Assembly: GCF_008698145.1 (NCBI RefSeq)
Contig: NZ_RZNZ01000010.1
Coordinates: forward strand, 1-64,000
Source: Bifidobacterium vespertilionis
GTDB lineage: Bacteria > Actinomycetota > Actinomycetes > Actinomycetales > Bifidobacteriaceae
Length of the DNA stretch: 64,000 bases
Reading direction: 5' to 3'
The notes beneath the pieces were generated by a model. The model was not told where the DNA came from, ran no database searches, and saw nothing but the letters and a program-made list of their open reading frames with translations. Each line of letters begins with the position of its first letter. Position 1 is the first letter of the stretch. This document shows positions 42,199 to 51,330 of this stretch, in pieces. The position numbers and the translations under genes are program-made.

Positions 42199-44805
42199 TT
42201 ACTTCTCGTTGTACTTGCGCACCTTGAGCGTGCGGTGCGAGCTGGCCACGTTCTCGATGATGATGCGGCGCAGCGCGCGGTCGGCGTCCTGATGCTCCTC
42301 GAGCCACTGGTCGCCCAGTCGGGTCAGGGTCTCCGGGTCGGCGTAGATCGGGTACAGACCGTTGAGCAGGGCCTCGGCCATGTGGTACGTGCGGTTCTTC
42401 CAGATCCAGTCGACGGTCTCGAAGTACTTGGCGGCGTACGGCTCGGCCAGATCGGGGCGCGGGGTGGCAGCGAAGCCGCGGGCGATCGCCTCGAGCTGCA
42501 TATTGGTCAGCTCCTCATTGTGCAGCGCCTCGTCCCATGCCCAGGCCTTGGCCTCGGCGGTGGCGATGGCCGCGCGGGCGCCCAGCGCGAACTCGCGGTT
42601 CTCGGTAGTCTCCTTCTTGGCCAGCTCCGCGTTGATGCCATCCACGTCGATGTTGTTCGTGTTGGCGAGCGCGGAGATGATGGTCCAGCGGAAGTTGTTG
42701 TCGATCTCGAGGCCCTTGAAGCGCACGAAGTCGTCCAACAGGCCCTCGGCGTGGTGGGCGAAGGTCTCGTCCTCCTCGGTGCCGTAGCCCAGGTACGCGG
42801 TGACCAGCTGGAACTGCTGATCGGAGCCGGGTTCGGCCTCAGCGGCCAGGGTCCACAGGCCGGCGGCCACGCTGGAGAGCGTCACGTCGCGGCGGGCGGG
42901 GGCCACGTAGTGGTGGGCGGTCGTGCTGATCTGCGCCAGCGCGTAGCGGAACGTGGTGGACTCGGTCTCGGTGCCGAGGGCCTTGAGGCTCAGGGCCACG
43001 AAGCGGGAGGCCTCGAACTCGCCGTCGCGGGTCATGTCCCACAGGCTCAGCCAGATCACGGAGCGGGCCAGGGCGTCGTCGAAGCGGTAGAGGTTCTTCA
43101 CCGCGTAGTCGAGCGAGGCCACATCCAGACGGATCTTGGTGTAGGTCAGATCGTCGTCGTTGATCAGGATCACGGCGGGGCGCTTCCTGCCGGCGGCCTC
43201 GGTCACGATCGTGGTCTCGCCGTCCACGTCGAGCTCGATGCGATCGGTGCGCACGATCTTGCCGGTGGCCGGATCCTCGTCGTAGAAGCCGATGGCCAGA
43301 CGGTGGGCGCGCAGCACCGGGTGGTCCTGGGGCGCGGTCTGGGTGAGCTTGAGCTCGGTGATCACGCCGTCGGCGTCGGTCGTCACGTCCGCGGCGATGG
43401 TGTTGATGCCGGACTCCTCGAGCCACTGGGCGCTCCAGGCCTTGAGATCGCGGCCGGAGGACAGCTCCAGCTCGTGCAGCAGATCGGCCAGCGTGGCGTT
43501 GGAGTAGGCGTGCTTGTTGAGGTAGTGGTTGATGCCCTCGAAGAACTTGTCGCGGCCCACGTAGGCGACGAGCTGCTTAAGGACGGAGGCGCCCTTGGCG
43601 TAGGTGATGCCGTCGAAGTTCACTTCCGTGTCGTGCAGGTCGTTGATCGGGGCGACGATCGGGTGCGTGGTGGGCAGCTGGTCCTGGCGCAGCGCCCAGC
43701 TCTTCTCGCCGGAGGAGAAGGTGGCCCAGGCGTCGTGCCACTCGGTGGCCTCGGCGGTGGCGAGCGTGGAGGTGAACTCGGCGAAGGACTCGTTGAGCCA
43801 CAGATCGTTCCACCACTTCATGGTCACCAGATCGCCGAACCACATGTGGGCGAGCTCGTGCAGGACGGTCACCACGCGGCGCTCGGCCAGCGCGTCGGTC
43901 ACCTTGGACTGGAACACGTACTGGTCGCGGATGGTGACCATGCCGATGTTCTCCATGGCGCCGGCGTTGTACTCGGGCACGTAGATCTGATCGAACTTGG
44001 CGTACGGGTAGGGCACGCCCCAGGTCTTGGCGTAGAAGGCGAAGCCCTTCTTGGTGATATCGAACAGGTAGTCGACGTCCTTGGCGAAGGCCTCGGCGAG
44101 CGACTGGCGGCAGTACTGGGCCATGGGCACCGTGCGGCCGTCCTCGTTGGCGTATTCGGTGTGCCATTCGGCGTACGGGCCGGCGCAGATGGCGGTCAGG
44201 TAGGAGCTCATCTTCGGCGTGGTCTCGAAGACCCAGCGCTTGGTGGTCTCGGCCTCGTGGTCGCCCAGCGTGCCCTCGGCGGTCACGGCGTCCAGCTCGG
44301 TCACGGAGGCGACCGGCATGTTGGAGGTGACCAGCCAGGACTTGGCGGCGGTCACTGTGAAGTCGAAGGTGGCCTTGAGGTCGGGCTGGTCGAACACGGC
44401 GTACACGCGGCGGGCGTCCGGGACTTCGAACTGGGAGTACAGGTACACGTTGCCGTCGGAGGGGTCGACGCTGCGGTGCAGGCCCTCGCCGGTGTTGGAA
44501 TAGCGGCACAGGGCCTTGACGGTGACCTCGTTGGTCTCGGCCAGGCCGGCCAGCTCGATGCGGTTGTCCGCGAAGACGGCGGACGGGTCGAGGGCCTTGC
44601 CGTTGAGGGTGACCTCGCTCACCTCGTCGGCGATGAGGTCGAGGAAGGTGGTGGCGCCCGGCTTGGCGCCGAAGGTGATGGTGGCGACGGACCCGAAGTC
44701 CTTCGCGCCCACGGTCAGGTCCAGATCGACGGCGTAGTGGATGGGACCGGCGACGACGCCCGCGCGCTCCTCGGCTTCGACGCGGGTGAGGTTTGCTCCT
44801 GGCAT
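42199..44805 (-). CDS. pepN: aminopeptidase N
   Basis: This zinc metallo-aminopeptidase (M1 family) trims N-terminal residues from peptides. The 868-residue protein has the exopeptidase motif AGAMENIGMV (about residue 281) and the zinc site HELAHMWFGDLVTMKWWNDL with the downstream Glu in WLNESFAE. The C-terminal half is the helical ERAP1-like domain. It has no signal peptide, so it is cytosolic. GGAG lies upstream of the ATG. Confidence 0.97.
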   Translation of the reverse strand: MPGANLTRVEAEERAGVVAGPIHYAVDLDLTVGAKDFGSVATITFGAKPGATTFLDLIADEVSEVTLNGKALDPSAVFADNRIELAGLAETNEVTVKALCRYSNTGEGLHRSVDPSDGNVYLYSQFEVPDARRVYAVFDQPDLKATFDFTVTAAKSWLVTSNMPVASVTELDAVTAEGTLGDHEAETTKRWVFETTPKMSSYLTAICAGPYAEWHTEYANEDGRTVPMAQYCRQSLAEAFAKDVDYLFDITKKGFAFYAKTWGVPYPYAKFDQIYVPEYNAGAMENIGMVTIRDQYVFQSKVTDALAERRVVTVLHELAHMWFGDLVTMKWWNDLWLNESFAEFTSTLATAEATEWHDAWATFSSGEKSWALRQDQLPTTHPIVAPINDLHDTEVNFDGITYAKGASVLKQLVAYVGRDKFFEGINHYLNKHAYSNATLADLLHELELSSGRDLKAWSAQWLEESGINTIAADVTTDADGVITELKLTQTAPQDHPVLRAHRLAIGFYDEDPATGKIVRTDRIELDVDGETTIVTEAAGRKRPAVILINDDDLTYTKIRLDVASLDYAVKNLYRFDDALARSVIWLSLWDMTRDGEFEASRFVALSLKALGTETESTTFRYALAQISTTAHHYVAPARRDVTLSSVAAGLWTLAAEAEPGSDQQFQLVTAYLGYGTEEDETFAHHAEGLLDDFVRFKGLEIDNNFRWTIISALANTNNIDVDGINAELAKKETTENREFALGARAAIATAEAKAWAWDEALHNEELTNMQLEAIARGFAATPRPDLAEPYAAKYFETVDWIWKNRTYHMAEALLNGLYPIYADPETLTRLGDQWLEEHQDADRALRRIIIENVASSHRTLKVRKYNEK

Positions 44806-44859
44806 GTGTGCTCCTTTTGGGTTTGTTGTTCTCTGATTGAAGTGTTCTCGGTTGGCTGC

Positions 44860-44916
44860 GGGCCCTTGCGCAGTTGGCGGGCCCTTACGAAGTTGACGGG
44901 CCCTTGCGAAATCGGC
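44860..44916. repeat. three tandem 19-bp repeats upstream of pepN
   Basis: GGGCCCTTGCGCAGTTGGC, GGGCCCTTACGAAGTTGAC and GGGCCCTTGCGAAATCGGC start at 44860, 44879 and 44898. A more diverged fourth copy follows (AAGTTCCTACGAACG). They sit 55-110 bp before the pepN start, in its probable promoter region. Confidence 0.75.
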
Positions 44917-44934
44917 AAGTTCCTACGAACGAAT

Positions 44935-44971
44935 CGGGAGAGATGCGAGGCTTTCCCCGCATCTCTCCCGA
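44935..44971 (-). terminator. hairpin downstream of rnj
   Basis: The stem CGGGAGAGATGCG pairs with CGCATCTCTCCCG around AGGCTTTCCC. It lies 40 bp beyond the rnj stop. There is no T-run, so it is a hairpin-type 3' end. Confidence 0.6.
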
Positions 44972-45009
44972 AACCGCTGCCGCCCTGGCGATCGGACGGC
45001 CTGGACGGC

Positions 45010-46794
45010 CTACTGCTCCACGGCGCCGCCATCGTCCGCGGCGGCGATGTCCGCCACCACCGGCACGATCATCGGCTTGCGGCGCAGCTTGCGCGCCACC
45101 CAGCTGCCCAGCGTGCGGCGCATGACCTGCTGCAGCTTGTGGACGTCCTTGGTGCCGTGGATCATCGCGTCCTCCAGCACGGAGACGATCTGCTTGCGCA
45201 CCTGCTCGAACTCGCTGGCGTCCTCGGCCACGGCGTTGAGGAAGATCTTCGGGCCGCTGACCACCTCGCTGCTGTCCGTATCGACCACCACGAAGCTGGA
45301 GACGAAGCCCTCGGTGCCGAGGATGCGGCGCTTCTCCAGCTCCTCCTCGGTGAGCTCACCCACGGAATCGCCATCCACGTACACGTAGCCGCACGGCACG
45401 GAGCCGACCACGGCGGCGCGGCCGTGGTAGAGGTCCACCACATCGCCGTCCTGCGCGAGCACCACGTTCTGCGGGTCCACGCCGGTCTTCACGGCGATCA
45501 GGCCGTTGGCCACCAGATGGCGGTTCTCGCCGTGGATGGGCATGGCGCACTTGGGCTTGACGATGTTGTACATGTACAGCAGCTCGCCCTCGTTGCAGTG
45601 TCCGGAGACGTGCACGGCGGCGTTGTCGCGGTTGACCACGCGGGCGCCCAGCTGCACAAGCTTGTTGATGACCTTGTACACCTCGTGCTCGTTGCCCGGG
45701 ATCAGGGAGCTGGCCAGGATGACCGTGTCGAACTCGTTGACCGAGATGTCCGGGTGGACGCCGTCGGCGATGCGGCCGAGCGCGGCCATCGGCTCGCCCT
45801 GGGAGCCGGTGCACATGTAGACGAGCTTGTCGTCCTGGATGTCGCGCGCCTGCTTGAGGTCCATCACGGTGCCCTCGGGGATGTGCAGGTAGCCCAGATC
45901 GGCGGCGATGCCCATGTTGCGGACCATCGAACGGCCCACGAACACCACCTTGCGGCCGTACTTGTGGGCGGTGTCCACCACCTGCTGGACGCGGTGGACG
46001 TGCGAGGAGAAGCTCGCGACGATGATCTTGCGGGTAGCCTCGGCGAAGGCGTGGTCGAGGGCCGGGCCGATGGAGGTCTCCGGCTTGACGAAGCCCGGAA
46101 TCTCGGCGTTGGTGGAATCCATCATGAGCAGGTCGATGCCCTGTTCGCCGAGCTTGCCGAACTCCACCAGATCGGTGATCTTGTGGTCGAGCGGCAGCTG
46201 GTCGAGCTTGATGTCGCCGGTGTCGATGATCGAACCGGCCGGGGTCTTCACGCGCACGGCCAAGGCGTCCGGGATGGAGTGGGTGACGGTCACGAACTCA
46301 AGGTCGAATGGACCCACCTTCAGGCGATCGCGGCCCTGGACCTCCACCTTGGTGGGGTTCTGGCGGTGCTCCTTGCACTTGGCGTCCACGAAGCCGAGCG
46401 TGAGCTTGGAGCCGATCAGCGGGATGTCCTCGCGCAGCTTGAGCAGGTAGGGCACGCCACCGATGTGGTCCTCGTGACCGTGGGTGAGGACCAGCGCCTC
46501 GACCTTGTCCAGACGGTTCTTGATGTAGCTGAAATCGGGCAGGATGAGATCGACGCCCGGCTGCTCCTCCTCGGGGAAGAGCACGCCGCAGTCGATGAGC
46601 AGCAGGTGGCCGTTGTACTCGATCACGTTCATGTTGCGACCGATTTCGCCAAGGCCACCGAGCGGCACGATGCGCATCGAGCCCTTGCGGTACTTCGGGG
46701 GTGCGATCAGATGCGTGTCCTGCTGCGGGGAAGTGGCGGGTTTCGAGGTCCTCCTGGACCGTCCATTGCTTCTTCTGGTGTTGTTTCTAACCAT
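45010..46794 (-). CDS. rnj: ribonuclease J
   Basis: This metallo-beta-lactamase ribonuclease has 5' exonuclease and endonuclease activity in mRNA and rRNA processing. The 594-residue protein has a basic N-terminal tail (about 40 residues, NNTRRSNGRSRRTSK), the core VPLGGLGEIGRNM, the zinc motif LTHGHEDHIGG, a second motif SGHCNEGELLYMY and the C-terminal domain. It lies 57 bp after dapA, the dapA-rnj order common in actinobacteria. Confidence 0.96.
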   Translation of the reverse strand: MVRNNTRRSNGRSRRTSKPATSPQQDTHLIAPPKYRKGSMRIVPLGGLGEIGRNMNVIEYNGHLLLIDCGVLFPEEEQPGVDLILPDFSYIKNRLDKVEALVLTHGHEDHIGGVPYLLKLREDIPLIGSKLTLGFVDAKCKEHRQNPTKVEVQGRDRLKVGPFDLEFVTVTHSIPDALAVRVKTPAGSIIDTGDIKLDQLPLDHKITDLVEFGKLGEQGIDLLMMDSTNAEIPGFVKPETSIGPALDHAFAEATRKIIVASFSSHVHRVQQVVDTAHKYGRKVVFVGRSMVRNMGIAADLGYLHIPEGTVMDLKQARDIQDDKLVYMCTGSQGEPMAALGRIADGVHPDISVNEFDTVILASSLIPGNEHEVYKVINKLVQLGARVVNRDNAAVHVSGHCNEGELLYMYNIVKPKCAMPIHGENRHLVANGLIAVKTGVDPQNVVLAQDGDVVDLYHGRAAVVGSVPCGYVYVDGDSVGELTEEELEKRRILGTEGFVSSFVVVDTDSSEVVSGPKIFLNAVAEDASEFEQVRKQIVSVLEDAMIHGTKDVHKLQQVMRRTLGSWVARKLRRKPMIVPVVADIAAADDGGAVEQ

Positions 46795-46851
46795 TCTTGT
46801 GTTCTGGATTTTCCTTATCTTTGCCTCCGCCTCACGCGGGGGCGACGTCTT

Positions 46852-47757
46852 TCAGAGCAGTCCGGCGGCGCGCATGCCTTCCTCCGCCTTGTCCAGCTGC
46901 GTGGCGTTGGGACCGACGTTCGGCAGACGCATCGCGGTGCTGGAAAGGGTGCCCTTGATCCTGCACGCGGCCTTGGCCATGACGGCCTGGTAGCCGTCCC
47001 CGTTCAGGGCGTGCACCAGCGGGGCGAGCTGGTTGGCGAGCCGACGGGCGGTGGCGATGTCGCCGCGATCAAAGGCCTCGACCAGCTGGCGCATGGGGTT
47101 GGAGGCCACATGGGCGATGACGGAGATGATGCCCACCGCGCCGATGGACAGGAAGGGCAGGAACAACCCGTCGTCGCCGGAATACCAGGCGAGGCCGGTG
47201 CGCTGCTGCTTCTCCACGGCCGCGGCCAGATCGCCGGTGGCATCCTTGACGGCCTTGACATGCTCAAGTTCGGCGAGACGATCGTACGTCTCCACGCTCA
47301 CCTTCAGCCCGGTGCGGCCCGGCACATCGTACACGATGATCGGCTTTTCGGCCACCTCGTCCACCGCGCGGTAATGGCCCACGACGCCGTCCTGGCTGGG
47401 GCGGGAGTAATACGGCATGACGACGAGCACGGCGTCCGCGCCCGCCTCCTGGGTCTGCTCGACCATGCGGACGGTGTGTGCGGTGTCGTTGGAACCCGCG
47501 CCGGAGATCACCGGCACGTCCACGACCTCCTTGACCGCGCGCACCAGCTCCACCTTCTCATCCATGTGGGTGGTGGGCGATTCGCCCGTGGTGCCGTTGA
47601 CCACCAGACCGTCCGCGCCGTCCGCCACGAGGGACTTCGCCAAGTGCTGGGCGGCCTCGTAATCCACCGAGCCATCGGACTTCATGGGGGTCACCATAGC
47701 GGGCAGGATGCGGCCGAAGGGGGCAGGGTCAAGAAGATGCATTTCACCGTCACTCAT
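46852..47757 (-). CDS. dapA: 4-hydroxy-tetrahydrodipicolinate synthase DapA
   Basis: It condenses pyruvate and aspartate semialdehyde in lysine/diaminopimelate synthesis. The protein has the family signature VVNGTTGESPTTHMDEK, the YDVPGRTG segment with catalytic Tyr, and the Schiff-base Lys in VKAVKDATGD. The length of 301 residues is normal. I chose the ATG at 47757 (MSDGEMHLLD); a GTG three codons earlier is possible; no clear ribosome-binding site is seen. It lies upstream of rnj. Confidence 0.95.
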   Translation of the reverse strand: MSDGEMHLLDPAPFGRILPAMVTPMKSDGSVDYEAAQHLAKSLVADGADGLVVNGTTGESPTTHMDEKVELVRAVKEVVDVPVISGAGSNDTAHTVRMVEQTQEAGADAVLVVMPYYSRPSQDGVVGHYRAVDEVAEKPIIVYDVPGRTGLKVSVETYDRLAELEHVKAVKDATGDLAAAVEKQQRTGLAWYSGDDGLFLPFLSIGAVGIISVIAHVASNPMRQLVEAFDRGDIATARRLANQLAPLVHALNGDGYQAVMAKAACRIKGTLSSTAMRLPNVGPNATQLDKAEEGMRAAGLL

Positions 47758-47796
47758 AGTGTTCACCGTACTTCGCGGGCGGGACGCATTGTCGCG

Positions 47797-48486
47797 CTAA
47801 TGCTCCCCGTCAGATTGTTCCCCGTCCGGCGCATGCAGCACCGCGAGCAGCGGGCCGGCCTCCTGCTGCGCGAGCACGGCCAGCGCCTCTTGGGGCTTGA
47901 GCGCAAAGGTGACGGTGAGCGGTTCCGTGGCCATGTCCGTCATGCCGCCCAGACCGCCCTTCGGCGCGGACCCTGCGGACCCGATGGGCGCGCTGATCGT
48001 CAGGGCGTTGGTGGCCAAGGTGCAGGATTGCGCGGGCTGATCGCCGCAGCCCACCGAGGACACCAGATCCACGGCGTCGCCGGCTATGAGACGGTCCGGC
48101 ACGCTCGCCAGCCGCACTTCGATCGTGGTACTGCCGTCGGGCGCCACCGGGGCCTTGGCGATCATGCCCCTGAACAGGGGCTGCCCGCGGGCGATGGGGA
48201 TCTGCGCGATGGAGCCGCCCACCTCCCCGGCATCGCGATAGGCGCCGGAGCCAAGCCCGGAGACCGGGATCTCCACGACGGACACCATCGCGGCGCCCAC
48301 GGTTTCGCCACGGGCGATATCCGCGGATGCCACCACCACGGTTTCGGTGCGCACCAGCGCGGACAGGCTCTGCAGGGCGGCGAACACGGCCAGTGCCGCG
48401 CACAGGGCCGCCCCCAGCCTGCGTACCCGCATGCTCAGACGGCGGCGGGCCAGCGTGCTTTGCTTTGTTTTGCGTGTTGCGTTCAT
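47797..48486 (-). CDS. SAF-domain membrane protein (RcpC/CpaB-like)
   Basis: This 229-residue protein has one membrane segment (LGAALCAALAVFAALQSLSAL) and a SAF-type domain (VVVASADIARGETVGAAMVSVVEI onward), the architecture of Flp pilus RcpC/CpaB proteins. The outer part has two Cys (SSVGCGDQPAQSC), possibly a disulfide. No other pilus gene is nearby, so its role is unknown. It ends with an acidic SDGEH tail. Confidence 0.75.
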   Translation of the reverse strand: MNATRKTKQSTLARRRLSMRVRRLGAALCAALAVFAALQSLSALVRTETVVVASADIARGETVGAAMVSVVEIPVSGLGSGAYRDAGEVGGSIAQIPIARGQPLFRGMIAKAPVAPDGSTTIEVRLASVPDRLIAGDAVDLVSSVGCGDQPAQSCTLATNALTISAPIGSAGSAPKGGLGGMTDMATEPLTVTFALKPQEALAVLAQQEAGPLLAVLHAPDGEQSDGEH

Positions 48487-48587
48487 ACCCGCATCTTGAA
48501 TGCGGGCGATCCGCGGGTCAATTCCGCAAGGGCCTGTGGTCGAATGTGGATCAGGCCTTGTGCCGCCTGGGATTTGAGGGGTTCGCG

Positions 48588-48632
48588 AGCGGATTCCGGC
48601 GCGTCGGAAACGGGTTCCGGCGCGTCGGGGTC
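48588..48632. repeat. duplicated GGNTTCCGGCGCGTCGG
   Basis: Two 17-bp copies about 22 bp apart (CGGATTCCGGCGCGTCGG and CGGGTTCCGGCGCGTCGG) occur in the 170-bp gap between the zinc-ribbon gene and the SAF gene. Confidence 0.6.
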
Positions 48633-48657
48633 ACGCAGGCGTCACTTGGCTACCTGG

Positions 48658-48855
48658 TCACTTGGAGGAGGAGTGCGAGGCGCCGTCCGTGCGGTAGAAG
48701 CCGTGGCCCTTGAATTCGATCGGCACGGCGGAGTAAACCTTGCGCACCTGCTCCTGGCCGCACTTGGGGCAGACGGTGATCGGATCGTCCGTGAACGACT
48801 GGACCTGGGTGAAATCGTACGCGCAGTTCTTGCAGCGGTAGTGATAGGTAGGCAA
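48658..48855 (-). CDS. FmdB-family zinc ribbon protein
   Basis: This 65-residue protein begins MPTYHYRCKNCAYDF and has a second knuckle CPKCGQEQ, so it is a CxxC-CxxC zinc ribbon of the FmdB type; it ends with a Ser-rich tail. I place the start at the TTG (48855): GGGAGGG lies just upstream, and the start fits the family's MPxYxYRC opening. The frame to 48924 is not supported. The role is not known in detail; such proteins are widespread regulatory or chaperone-like factors. Confidence 0.88.
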   Translation of the reverse strand: MPTYHYRCKNCAYDFTQVQSFTDDPITVCPKCGQEQVRKVYSAVPIEFKGHGFYRTDGASHSSSK

Positions 48856-48898
48856 CGTTCCCTCCCGATTGATGAAGATTCCTCGTGCTGTCAACCGT

Positions 48899-49642
48899 TC
48901 ACATACTAGTCGCACCGGCGACACGCCCGATCATCGTTATGCCATCGGGCGTAAGCGCGGCATCCACGGGCACATCGTGCGCCTCGCGGGGCAGCGGATC
49001 ATGCGTCACCTCCCACGGCCAGCATACGGCGATCACGGGCGCGGCAGGGCTGGCATGGGCGAGCGCGCGATCGTACCATCCGCCGCCGCGTCCCAGTCTG
49101 GTGCCGTCGTCCACGTTCACGGCGAGCGCCGGCAGAATGATCAGATCGGCCTGACTCAGCGCCTCGGGGCCCAGCGTGCGCTCCCCCATGGGCTCCGACG
49201 GCCGTCCGGCTCCCGGCGAGGCCAGGGCGGCGACCGACCGCAGCTCGCTCCAACCGACATCCAGCCCGGCGCCAAGCCGCGGCACGATCACACGCGATCC
49301 GGATGCCAGCAGGGCACCCAGCAACGGGCGCAGATCGATCTCCGTGCCCGTCGAGACGTAGGCGGCCACCGTGCGATCGGGGCCGACGGGCAGTCCGGAT
49401 TCACCGAGCGACCGCGTCTCGCCGACTGGCCCAGCCCCGCCGATCAGCCCGGCCTTGCGCGCGACCGCCACCAGTCGCTCCCCCGCCTCGAGCCGCTCCC
49501 CCGCATCGGTTTCGCGACGGCGGCGCAGCATGGCCCGGCGCAAAGTGGGCTTGTCCGCAGCGGCGCCCGGCGTCGATATCAAGGTCGCGCCCCTCGCCGC
49601 GTTCCCCGCCTCGTCCGGCGTCATCCGATTGGTCTGGTCCAT
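48899..49642 (-). CDS. 5-formyltetrahydrofolate cyclo-ligase
   Basis: It converts 5-formyl-THF to 5,10-methenyl-THF with ATP. The 247-residue protein has the family layout: LRRAMLRRRRETDAGER at the N-terminus, YVSTGTEIDLRPLL in the middle, and the Gly-rich ADLIILPALAVNVDDGTRLGRGGGWYDRAL near the C-terminus. The start MDQTNRM at 49642 is chosen because upstream codons encode a Gly/Pro/Arg-rich non-family segment. It is divergent from dapB, with a palindrome in between. Confidence 0.9.
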   Translation of the reverse strand: MDQTNRMTPDEAGNAARGATLISTPGAAADKPTLRRAMLRRRRETDAGERLEAGERLVAVARKAGLIGGAGPVGETRSLGESGLPVGPDRTVAAYVSTGTEIDLRPLLGALLASGSRVIVPRLGAGLDVGWSELRSVAALASPGAGRPSEPMGERTLGPEALSQADLIILPALAVNVDDGTRLGRGGGWYDRALAHASPAAPVIAVCWPWEVTHDPLPREAHDVPVDAALTPDGITMIGRVAGATSM

Positions 49643-49733
49643 GGGATTCACATTACGCCGACCGGGCGGATCGGCCCGCCCGCGCCGGGCGCCCATGCCG
49701 ACCGGCACGGCCCGGCCACCCGCGCCGGGTGTC

Positions 49734-49810
49734 GACCACGGAAGGGGCATATTTCCGCCGGCCCCGTTGCCATTCCGCCATTCTTGAAATAATGTCCCCG
49801 TTCCGTGGTC
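49734..49810. repeat. CCACGGAA palindrome, copy 1
   Basis: This 77-bp palindrome starts GACCACGGAAGGGGCATATT and ends GTTCCGTGGTC. It shares the inner segment CCATTCCGCCATTCTT with copy 2 (62396). It lies between divergent cyclo-ligase and dapB genes. Other copies are at 62396, 62489 and 63662. Confidence 0.85.
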
Positions 49811-49858
49811 GGCCCGTGGCTGCCTTGCCCCGGCCGGCGTCCCCATCGCGCATAATGA

Positions 49859-50695
<837 letters not shown>

Positions 50696-50753
50696 GGAGG
50701 CGAGCTCACGACGGGTTCGCCAGATTCAGCAGACATGCCCGGCTGATGACACA

Positions 50754-50769
50754 AACTGGGCAGATCGCG
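50754..50769. repeat. single CAAACTGGGCAGATCG word
   Basis: This single copy of the arm found at 555-620 and 38213-38374 lies between the convergent dapB and the 110-residue protein gene. Confidence 0.5.
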
Positions 50770-50795
50770 AGGTATGGGGGCAGGACGCGAAGGTT

Positions 50796-50935
50796 AAGGA
50801 TCCTTCGACTCCGCTACGCTTCGCTCAGGATGACTGAACAGTTCCCTGCCGTCATCCTGAGCGAAGTCGAAGGATCCTTGGCCATTACGCACAAAGTTAA
50901 GGATCCTTCGACTCCGCTCAGGATGACGGGGAAGC
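50796..50935. repeat. TCATCCTGAGCG/GAAGGATCC repeat pair
   Basis: Three modules, AAGGATCCTTCGACTCCGCT, TCATCCTGAGCGAAGTCG and AAGGATCCTTCGACTCCGC, are separated by GCACAAAGTT. It sits between convergent genes. Confidence 0.85.
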
Positions 50936-50997
50936 CATCCGCTCACTCAGAATGAGAACGCCGCCAAGTCCGCGAAGACCGTCGCGCTGGGGTGCTC

Positions 50998-51330
50998 TCA
51001 GCGCTTGTCGTTGAACACCGCCCAATGCGGCGGCAGCTCCCCCAGAATGCGCTGATCGTCGTCAGCATCGCGCTGGGCCCGGGTCCGCTCGTCGGCGGGC
51101 TCGAGCTTCACGCCATCGGCGTCGAACCATTCGGTCCCCTTGCGCACCACGCGCCTGTGCTGTCGCTTGGTGCGGGGCAGCGGCGCCGGCGCGGGGTTCA
51201 CCGTGTTCCGAGCCGGCGCGGAGTCCGTCGCGTTCGCGGCGCCCCCGGAAACGGAGGCCCCGGAACCAGCAGCCCCGGAAACAACAGTCTTGGAACCGGT
51301 TGAAAACCCGGAATCAACACGCTCGCTCAT
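50998..51330 (-). CDS. conserved small protein of the FHA/helicase-like operon
   Basis: This 110-residue protein has a disordered Ser/Ala/Gly-rich N-terminal half and a basic, aromatic C-terminal half (PRTKRQHRRVVRKGTEWFDADG, then RILGELPPHWAVFNDKR). I do not recognise the family. Its ATG overlaps the stop of the large helicase-like gene (ATGA), so it is translationally coupled to it and probably works with it. Confidence 0.75.
   Translation of the reverse strand: MSERVDSGFSTGSKTVVSGAAGSGASVSGGAANATDSAPARNTVNPAPAPLPRTKRQHRRVVRKGTEWFDADGVKLEPADERTRAQRDADDDQRILGELPPHWAVFNDKR

Noticed and set aside
42235..48909. A 2224-codon open frame on the plus strand opposite pepN, rnj, dapA and others
   Set aside because: The frame is an artefact of high third-position GC on the coding strand. 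Its translation is His/Gly/Val-rich and repetitive, while the minus-strand genes show intact catalytic motifs.
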